A program made the translations under genes and the position numbers. From Streptacidiphilus fuscans (GTDB taxonomy: Bacteria > Actinomycetota > Actinomycetes > Streptomycetales > Streptomycetaceae): a stretch of 64,000 bases of DNA. This document shows positions 58,126-64,000 of this stretch, in pieces. Location: NCBI RefSeq assembly GCF_015690355.1, contig NZ_JADPRT010000002.1:507337-571336 (forward strand), written 5' to 3'. How positions within the stretch are numbered: the stretch's first letter is position 1; every line of letters begins with the position of its first letter. The notes beneath the pieces are model-generated. The model did not search any database. It was given only the letters and a program-made list of their open reading frames with translations, and had not been told where the DNA came from.

Positions 58126-58983
58126 GTGCGCATCGATCTGCACGCACACAGCAACGCCTCCGACGGCACCGACTCCCCCGCGGAGCTCGTGCGGAACGCC
58201 GTCCTCGCCGGGCTCGACGTGGTCGCGCTGACCGACCACGACACCACCGGCGGTTACGCGGAGGCGTTCGACGCCGTGCGCGGCACCGGGCTGACGCTCG
58301 TGCCAGGGGCGGAGCTGTCCTGTCGGGTCGACGGGATCTCCATGCACATGCTGGCGTACCTGTTCGACCCGGAGGAGCCCGAGTTCGCGCACGAGCGTGA
58401 GCTGCTCCGGACGGACCGCGTGCGGCGCGCGCAGGCGATCATCGAGCGGTGCGCGGAACTCGGCGCGCCCATCACCTGGGAGCAGGTGCGCCGGATCGCC
58501 GGGCACGGCGCGGTCGGACGGCCGCACATCGCCTCCGCGCTGGTCGAGGCGGGCGTGGTGGAGAGCGTGGACCAGGCGTTCACCGCCGACTGGCTGGCGA
58601 ACGGCGGCCGGGCCGACGTGCCGAAGCGGGAGACGGATCCGGTCGAGGCGATCCGGCTGGTCCGCGGCGCCGGCGGGGTGCCCGTGTTCGCGCACCCGGG
58701 CGCGTCCAAGCGCGGGCGGACGGTCTCGGAGGCGACCATCGCCAAGCTTGCCGCCGCCGGGCTCGCCGGGCTGGAGGTCGACCACATGGACCACGACGAG
58801 GAGACCCGCGCCCGTCTGCGCGGGCTGGCGGCGGAGCTGGGGCTGCTGGTCACCGGCTCGTCGGACTACCACGGCAGCCGAAAGACCGTCAGGCTCGGTG
58901 CGGACACGACCGATCCGGCCGTCTACGAGGCGCTGCTCGCCCAGGCGACGGGCGCGGCGCCCGTCTCGGGCAAGGACCGCTGA
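58126..58983 (+). CDS. PHP-domain phosphoesterase (YciV/RNase AM-like)
   Basis: 285-residue metal-dependent phosphoesterase. Motif I is RIDLHAHSNASDGTDSP, motif II VVALTDHDTTGGY, and later metal ligands lie in VPVFAHPGASKRG, LEVDHMDHDEETR and TGSSDYHGSRK. This order matches the YciV/TrpH family, some members of which are 5'-3' exonucleases or 3',5'-nucleotide phosphatases. GTG at 58126 has AGGAG 9 bp upstream, and TACCCT at about 58078 may be its -10 box. Confidence 0.9.
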   Translation: MRIDLHAHSNASDGTDSPAELVRNAVLAGLDVVALTDHDTTGGYAEAFDAVRGTGLTLVPGAELSCRVDGISMHMLAYLFDPEEPEFAHERELLRTDRVRRAQAIIERCAELGAPITWEQVRRIAGHGAVGRPHIASALVEAGVVESVDQAFTADWLANGGRADVPKRETDPVEAIRLVRGAGGVPVFAHPGASKRGRTVSEATIAKLAAAGLAGLEVDHMDHDEETRARLRGLAAELGLLVTGSSDYHGSRKTVRLGADTTDPAVYEALLAQATGAAPVSGKDR

Positions 58984-59004
58984 CGCAGGCAGTCGGTCGA
59001 TCGT

Positions 59005-59622
59005 TCAGTCGGCCAGCGGCACGGACTTGCGGGCAGGGTCCCGGAGGTCCGTGCCGTGGCGGAGCCAGCGTTCCTGGAGGTCGGCCGCGCCGTGGACGCG
59101 CTTGTACGCCGCCTCGTTCGGGGTCATCGGGAGCAGCGGCAGGAAGCGGACCGGGTCGGCGGGTTCCGGCAGCTCCAGGTCCTCGACCAGGCCGCCCGGC
59201 TCGGCCACCAGGAAGCCGGTGAAGGGCGCGCCAGGCCACAGCGGGTCGCCGAGGTCCAGCGACGCACCAGGTGCCACCACCAGGCCCTCCACCTGCGGCG
59301 ATGCCGCCAACGTGGCCAGCGGGCGGAGCAGTTCGTCGCGTCCCCCGCGCATCGTGACGACCAGCTCCGCGCGCGGACCGCTGACGGGGTCGGCGACGAT
59401 GGCGGTGGGGTCGGCCATCGGCGCGGCCGACATGCCGAGCGTGGCGTAGCGGAAGAGGCCGTCGGCCTGCGGGAAGCGCAGTACCTCGATCCGCTCGGTG
59501 CCCAGGAACGTGACCGAGGCGCGACCGTCCGGCTCGCCGAAGGTGCTGATCAGGCGGGCTTCGACGGCAGCGAGGACGGCGTCCGGCTGACCGGGACCAG
59601 AGGCGTGCGGGAGTGACGACAT
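59005..59622 (-). CDS. Suppressor-of-fused (SUFU) domain protein
   Basis: 205 residues of the bacterial SUFU-like family: AVLAAVEARLISTFGEPDG, LFRYATLGMSAAPM, LVVTMRGGRDELLRPLATLA and the late LLPMTPNEAAYKRVHGA. These are small soluble proteins often linked with toxin-immunity or unknown roles. No toxin gene is next to it. It converges with the PHP gene (21-bp gap). The ribosome site is weak. Confidence 0.82.
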   Translation of the reverse strand: MSSLPHASGPGQPDAVLAAVEARLISTFGEPDGRASVTFLGTERIEVLRFPQADGLFRYATLGMSAAPMADPTAIVADPVSGPRAELVVTMRGGRDELLRPLATLAASPQVEGLVVAPGASLDLGDPLWPGAPFTGFLVAEPGGLVEDLELPEPADPVRFLPLLPMTPNEAAYKRVHGAADLQERWLRHGTDLRDPARKSVPLAD

Positions 59623-59654
59623 GGAGCAGAGCCTAACTCTGCGCCCCACCCGGT

Positions 59655-60605
59655 TCAGGCGGCTGCCGGCCTGCGTCCGGCGCGGATGATCAGGAGCAGG
59701 CCTGCCATGATCATCGCCACCGCTGGATAGACGGCGAGCGGCGGCAGTTGGCCGAGCCAGACGGCGGCGATCAGGGTGGCCCCGGGGGTCTCCAGCAGGA
59801 TCGCGGTCGAGACGAAGGACGGGCCGAGGGTCCGCACCACCCGGTTGCTCAGCGAGTGCCCGAGGAACTGCGCGCAGCCGGTCAGCAGCACGATCTGCCA
59901 CCACGCCGTGGCGCTGTAGCCGGTCAGCGACTGCCCGGAGAGCAGGCAGGTGACGAGCAGCAGCACGGCCGTCGTGGCGTAGCAGACGAAGGTGTATGCG
60001 GTGGTGCTGACGGTGCGTCGGACCTCGCTGCCGAGCAGGAAGTAGCCGGAGGCGGCCATGCCCGCGCCGAGCGCGAGGACGTCGCCGAGCACGGCGCGGG
60101 AGCTCAGCGTCAGGTCGAAGCCGGTCAGCAGTACGACGCCCGCGAAGGCGAGGCTGATCCCCGCCCAGACGATCCGCGGCGGCCGGTGGCCGCGCAGCCG
60201 CAGGTAGAGCGTGGTCCACAGCGGCGTGGCGGTGCAGAGCGCGGTGGAGGTCGCGACGTCGGTCAGCCGGAGACTCGGCAGCCAGAGCGCGAAGTGCAGC
60301 GCGAGGAACGCGCCCGCAGCGAGCGACAGCAGCACCGTGCGCCGCGTCATCGCCCGGAGCTCGGCGCGGTGGCGGAGCAGCGTGATCGGGGCGAGGACGC
60401 CGGTGGCGAAGCAGTTGCGCCAGAACGCGATCGCCACGGCGGGCGCGGCGATGGCGCTGATCAGCGGCGCGGAGAAGGCGACACCGCTGACCGCGAGGGC
60501 GAGCAGCAGGAAGTCGATCCTGGGCACGGCGGCGAGGTCCGGCGTCGCGGAAACCGTTGCGGAGGCCGCCGCCGACACGGGCGCGGTCTCGGCGGTGCTC
60601 GTCAC
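59655..60605 (-). CDS. EamA/DMT-superfamily transporter
   Basis: 316 residues with ten predicted membrane helices in two EamA repeats (FLLLALAVSGVAFSAPLISA, AIAFWRNCFATGVLAPITLL, ATSTALCTATPLWTTLYLRL, then the second half with VSTAILLETPGATLIAAVWL). It would export a metabolite such as an amino acid; the substrate is unknown. GTG at 60605 has GAGGAG 5 bp upstream; longer frames upstream are not coding. It ends 32 bp before the SUFU gene start and may share its transcript. Confidence 0.9.
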   Translation of the reverse strand: MTSTAETAPVSAAASATVSATPDLAAVPRIDFLLLALAVSGVAFSAPLISAIAAPAVAIAFWRNCFATGVLAPITLLRHRAELRAMTRRTVLLSLAAGAFLALHFALWLPSLRLTDVATSTALCTATPLWTTLYLRLRGHRPPRIVWAGISLAFAGVVLLTGFDLTLSSRAVLGDVLALGAGMAASGYFLLGSEVRRTVSTTAYTFVCYATTAVLLLVTCLLSGQSLTGYSATAWWQIVLLTGCAQFLGHSLSNRVVRTLGPSFVSTAILLETPGATLIAAVWLGQLPPLAVYPAVAMIMAGLLLIIRAGRRPAAA

Positions 60606-60749
60606 GGGCTCTCCTCGGAATGGGCCCCTGCGTACCCGGGCAGCCGAACACCCGGGTAAGGGGCGTAATGATGGTATGGGAATGACCCGTTCCGCAGCCA
60701 TCCCCGTCCACCCGCTGGGACCCCGCCCGGAACGCAATACCCTGTGGCC

Positions 60750-61277
60750 ATGACTGCTGAGCCGAGTGCCTCGCTGCTGGACCGCGCCCTGGTGGAGGAG
60801 GCCGCGAAGAAGTCCGGCCTGCTCTGGGTGCGTCAGGGCGACGGCCGCGACCACGCGCTGTGGCACGCGTGGGTGGACGGCGCCGTCGTCCTGGTCGGCG
60901 ACGGCGGCGAGCAGCCGCTCCCGCCCGAGCTGCGGGACGGCGCCGAGGTGGTCGTGACGCTGCGCAGCAAGGACAAGTGGGGCCGCCTGGTGGCCTTCGC
61001 CGCGCGGGTCGAGTCGCTGAGCCCGCGTGGCGAGGCCTGGCAGGCGGCCGTCGACGAGCTGAAGTCCAAGCGCCTGAACGCCCTCGACCACGAGGGCGTC
61101 GCCGAGCGCTGGGCCACGGAGAGCCGCGTACTGCGGCTCGTCCCGCAGGGGCTCAGCGTGGAGCGGCCCGGCGCGATGCCGGACTCCGCCCACACCGCCG
61201 CGCCCGCGCCGACGAACGCGACGACGCGGCAGCCGATCCCCAAGGCGCTGCCACGCCTGCTCTTCCGCCGCAAGTAG
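60750..61277 (+). CDS. Conserved hypothetical protein
   Basis: 175 residues, soluble. SLLDRALVEEAAKKSGLLWV, DHALWHAWVDGAVVLVGDGG and VVVTLRSKDKWGRLVAFAAR suggest a small beta-rich, split-barrel-like fold. The tail is Pro/Thr-rich with a basic end (PRLLFRRK). No family name is certain. TACCCT lies 6 bp before the ATG with no Shine-Dalgarno, so the mRNA is probably leaderless; an in-frame GTG at 60744 is an alternative. Confidence 0.75.
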   Translation: MTAEPSASLLDRALVEEAAKKSGLLWVRQGDGRDHALWHAWVDGAVVLVGDGGEQPLPPELRDGAEVVVTLRSKDKWGRLVAFAARVESLSPRGEAWQAAVDELKSKRLNALDHEGVAERWATESRVLRLVPQGLSVERPGAMPDSAHTAAPAPTNATTRQPIPKALPRLLFRRK

Positions 61278-61455
61278 TCCGCCCGCGCGCATGACCCCCG
61301 GTCCACCGCTGGACCCTCCGCCCGCCCTCGGCGGGCCGGGTAGCCTGAACGCCTGAGTCGGCGTAAGGAAACCGCTAAGACGGTGGCCGCGGCGGCCGGG
61401 CCCGTCGGGAGCGGAAGCAGATCCGGAGAACTCCGGAGAGTCGGGAGGTCAGTGG

Positions 61456-62874
61456 GTGAGCGGGAGCGCCTCTCGCGTGTTCGTCTCGCACCTGTCGGGC
61501 GTGGCGGTGTTCGACCCGAACGGTGACCACGTCGGCCGGGTGCGCGACGTGGTCGTGTCGCTGCGACTGCGCGGCCAGCCGCCGCGGGTGCTCGGCCTCG
61601 TGATCGAGGTCGTCGGCAAGCGGCGCGTCTTCCTCGCGATGAACCGCGTCACCAGCGTCGAGTCCGGCCAGGTGCTGGTCACCGGCGTGATCAACCTGCG
61701 CCGTTTCGAGCAGCGTCCGACCGAGACGCTCTGCCTCGGCGAACTGCTCGACCGCCGCGTCGCGCTCAACCCCGGTACCCCCTACGGCGAGGCCGGGGAG
61801 ACGGTCACCGTGCTGGACGTCGGCATGGTCCGCCTGCAGGGGCGCGAGTGGGAGATCGACAAGGTCTTCGTCGAGAAGGGCAAGGCCGGGCGGCTGCGGC
61901 GGCGCGGCGAGACGTTCACGGTCGAGTGGTCGGCGGTCACCGGCTTCGCGCTGCGCGAGGAGGACCAGGGCGCGGCCAACCTGCTCGCCACCTTCGACCA
62001 GTTGCGGGCCGCGGACCTGGCCAGCGTGCTGCACCACCTCTCCCCCAAGCGTCGTGGCGAGGTCGCCGCCGCGCTGGACGACGAGCGCCTCGCCGACGTC
62101 ATGGAGGAGCTGCCCGAGGACGACCAGGTCGCCATCCTGGCGGGCCTGCACCAGGAGCGCGCGGCCGACGTGCTGGAGGCGATGGACCCGGACGACGCCG
62201 CCGACCTGCTCTCCGAACTCCCCGGCGACGAGGCCGAGAGCCTGCTCCAGCTGATGGAGCCCGAAGAGGCCGCCCCGCTGCGCCGTCTGCTCAGCTACGA
62301 GGAGCACACCGCCGGTGGTCTGATGACCACCGAGCCCGTCGTGCTGCCGCCGAACGCCACCGTCGCCGAGGCGCTGGCGAAGATCCGCAACCAGGACCTC
62401 AAGCCCGCGCAGGCCTCCGTGGTCCACGTCTGCCGCCCACCGCTGGACACGCCGACCGGCAAGTACCTGGGGCTGGTCCACTTCCAGCGGCTGCTGCGCG
62501 AGCCCCCGTACACGCTGCTCGGCGGGATCGTCGACCACGACCTCGACCCGCTCGCGCCGGACACCGAGCTGCCGCGGATCACCAGCTGGCTGGCCACCTA
62601 CAACATGGTGGCCGCGCCGGTGGTCGACGAACTGGGCAACCTGCTCGGTGCGGTGACCGTCGACGACGTCCTCGACCACCTGCTGCCCGACGACTGGCGC
62701 GAGGGCGTGCTGCACGCGGGCGAGGACCCGCACGACGGCGACGGCTGGAGCGGCCGGGACGAGGCGGCGGACCAGGAGACGCAGAACGACCCGGACAGCC
62801 AGAACGACGAGGACAACCAGAACGACCAGGACGACCAGGAGCAGGAGGTGGGCGCCCATGGCCGCGTCCGGTGA
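61456..62874 (+). CDS. PRC-barrel/MgtE-N/CBS regulatory protein without channel domain
   Basis: 472 residues. An N-terminal PRC-barrel-like part (VAVFDPNGDHVGRVRDVVVS) is followed by the MgtE N-terminal superhelix (LPEDDQVAILAGLHQERAAD, DDAADLLSELPGDEAESLLQ) and two CBS domains (GGLMTTEPVVLPPNATVAEA, APVVDELGNLLGAVTVDDVL). The MgtE magnesium-channel membrane domain is missing; the tail is a run of Asp/Asn/Gln (DPDSQNDEDNQNDQDDQ). It may sense Mg or nucleotides for a partner. GTG at 61456 has GGGAGG. It overlaps the DUF1003 gene by 17 bp. Confidence 0.88.
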   Translation: MSGSASRVFVSHLSGVAVFDPNGDHVGRVRDVVVSLRLRGQPPRVLGLVIEVVGKRRVFLAMNRVTSVESGQVLVTGVINLRRFEQRPTETLCLGELLDRRVALNPGTPYGEAGETVTVLDVGMVRLQGREWEIDKVFVEKGKAGRLRRRGETFTVEWSAVTGFALREEDQGAANLLATFDQLRAADLASVLHHLSPKRRGEVAAALDDERLADVMEELPEDDQVAILAGLHQERAADVLEAMDPDDAADLLSELPGDEAESLLQLMEPEEAAPLRRLLSYEEHTAGGLMTTEPVVLPPNATVAEALAKIRNQDLKPAQASVVHVCRPPLDTPTGKYLGLVHFQRLLREPPYTLLGGIVDHDLDPLAPDTELPRITSWLATYNMVAAPVVDELGNLLGAVTVDDVLDHLLPDDWREGVLHAGEDPHDGDGWSGRDEAADQETQNDPDSQNDEDNQNDQDDQEQEVGAHGRVR

Positions 62875-63379
62875 GAGCAAGCGTCCACGGCTGGACCAAC
62901 CGCGGCGTCGCCGTGCACTGGTGACACTGCCTCAGCCCGACCCTGACGCCTTCGGCCGGATGTCGGAACGGTTCGCCCGGTTCATGGGCACGGGCCGGTT
63001 CCTGGTCTGGATGACCGTGCTCATCCTGGTCTGGGTCGCCTGGAACGTCTTCGCCCCTCCGTCGATCCGGTTCGACGAGTACCCGTTCATCTTCCTGACC
63101 CTGGTCCTCTCGCTCCAGGCGTCGTACGCGGCCCCGCTGATCCTGCTCGCGCAGAACCGGCAGGACGACCGCGACCGGGTCAACATGGAGCAGGACCGCG
63201 CCCGGTCCAACCGCACCGTGGCCGACACCGAGTACCTCACCCGCGAGGTGGCCGCGCTGCGCCAGGGCCTCGGCGAGGTCGCCACCCGCGACTTCCTCCG
63301 CTCGGAGCTGCAGCAGCTGCTCAAGGAGCTGGACAACGGCCGCCGACCGTACGAGGACCGCGACGAGGAACTGGTCTGA
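62858..63379 (+). CDS. DUF1003 membrane protein
   Basis: 173 residues of the DUF1003 family. Two membrane helices (GRFLVWMTVLILVWVAWNVF and PFIFLTLVLSLQASYAAPLI) are followed by the signature LAQNRQDDRDRVNMEQD and a coiled-coil-like cytoplasmic tail. The start overlaps the MgtE-N/CBS gene by 17 bp, so the two are co-translated and could form one complex. Function unknown. Confidence 0.88.
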   Translation: MAASGESKRPRLDQPRRRRALVTLPQPDPDAFGRMSERFARFMGTGRFLVWMTVLILVWVAWNVFAPPSIRFDEYPFIFLTLVLSLQASYAAPLILLAQNRQDDRDRVNMEQDRARSNRTVADTEYLTREVAALRQGLGEVATRDFLRSELQQLLKELDNGRRPYEDRDEELV

Positions 63380-63469
63380 ACGCGGCCCCGGGCGTGTGAC
63401 CTGCCGGTGTGACCCGCTGCACGCTACTGACGGGTCAGCGGGCCCGCCCTGCCGCCGTACCATTCGGTT

Positions 63470-64000
63470 ATGGCTTCCGACACACAGGCGACCCCCATCG
63501 AGGAGTCCGTGCACGTCGCCCTTGCGACCGTGCAGGACCCGGAGATCAACCGGCCGATCACCGAGCTCGGGATGGTGAAATCGGTCGCCGTCGACGAGGC
63601 GGGCAAGGCCAAGGTCGCCGTCTACCTCACGGTGTCCGGCTGCCCGATGCGGGAGACCATCGTCAACCGGGTCACCGACGCGGTCGGCGGCGTGCCCGGC
63701 ATCTCCTCGGTCGAGGTCGAGCTCGACGTGATGAGCGCCGAGCAGCGCAAGGAGCTGGCTTCGTCGCTCCGCAACGGCCAGGCCGAGCGCGAGATCCCCT
63801 TCGCCCAGCCCGGCTCGCTGACCCGCGTCTACGCGGTCGCGTCCGGCAAGGGCGGCGTCGGCAAGTCGTCGGTGACGGTCAACCTGGCGGCGGCGCTGGC
63901 CGACCAGGGTCTGAAGGTCGCCGTGGTCGACGCCGACATCTACGGCCACAGCGTGCCGCGCATGCTGGGCGCGGACGGTCGTCCGACCCAGGTCGAGAAC
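63470..64000 (+). CDS. Mrp/NBP35-family iron-sulfur carrier ATPase (partial at window edge)
   Basis: The first 177 residues are visible. An N-terminal MIP18/DUF59 domain (VQDPEINRPITELGMVKSVA, VSGCPMRETIVNRV) is followed by the ATPase deviant Walker A ASGKGGVGKSSVTVNLAAAL and the Asp-rich VAVVDADIYGHSVPRML. It loads or carries Fe-S clusters. The frame runs off the right end, so the C-terminal CxxC cannot be checked. TACCAT lies 6 bp before the ATG without a Shine-Dalgarno, a leaderless pattern. Confidence 0.92.
   Translation, partial: MASDTQATPIEESVHVALATVQDPEINRPITELGMVKSVAVDEAGKAKVAVYLTVSGCPMRETIVNRVTDAVGGVPGISSVEVELDVMSAEQRKELASSLRNGQAEREIPFAQPGSLTRVYAVASGKGGVGKSSVTVNLAAALADQGLKVAVVDADIYGHSVPRMLGADGRPTQVEN

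Overview
The window is very GC-rich, its codons end almost always in G or C, and it carries a SigR/RsrA thiol-stress pair, a mycoredoxin, a WblC/WhiB7 regulator and AdnAB. This fits an actinobacterium of the Streptomycetaceae (Streptomyces, Kitasatospora or Streptacidiphilus type); the genus cannot be decided from the sequence. It is a core-chromosome segment, with no phage, integrase, transposase or CRISPR. As recalled from family knowledge, the gene order resembles S. coelicolor around SCO5157-SCO5217 and, in several blocks, M. tuberculosis around Rv3193c-Rv3228.

Layout. 1-2 kb: rsrA-sigR and an HMCES-type DNA-crosslink protein. 2-8 kb: an M50 protease, aroA, rsgA, a Gdx-type SMR transporter, hisN, a DedA protein and a Fur regulator. 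8-18 kb: a 17-repeat Sel1 protein, two initiator tRNAs in tandem, a truncated UPF0182 protein, a PPA1309 protein, a PDZ/Lon-like protease, moaE, an epimerase, a DUF2342 metalloprotease and a NUDIX enzyme. 18-29 kb: a YgjP-type hydrolase, an orphan E1/TOMM-like protein, an AarF kinase, wblC with a long attenuator leader, uvrD2, mycoredoxin, a GntR regulator, an RsbW-like ATPase, nudC and an M20 peptidase. 30-40 kb: an EEP-fold nuclease/phosphatase, a SpoIIE-type phosphatase, adnB, adnA and an alkyltransferase-like protein. 40-52 kb: a large flippase/pseudokinase membrane protein, moeB, a three-gene polysaccharide-like operon, a hydrolase, TetR, DUF3107 and a ferritin-like protein. 52-64 kb: a DEAD-box helicase with a long repetitive tail, a second hydrolase, DUF6758, PHP, SUFU and EamA genes, an MgtE-N/CBS protein, a DUF1003 protein and an Mrp ATPase cut by the window edge.

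Regulatory reading. Four exact GGAAT-N18-GTT sites precede sigR, mycoredoxin, moeB and the DUF3107 gene, so a small SigR (thiol-oxidative stress) regulon can be read directly from the DNA. wblC has a leader of about 0.8 kb holding a 143-codon ORF and mutually exclusive terminator and antiterminator stems. A family of inverted-repeat elements with arms GTAGTTGCACT / CAGGGGCGCGG sits in four spacers between convergent genes, where it probably ends transcription from both sides. Several genes have a TANNNT box 6-7 bp before the start codon and no Shine-Dalgarno sequence, which suggests leaderless mRNAs.
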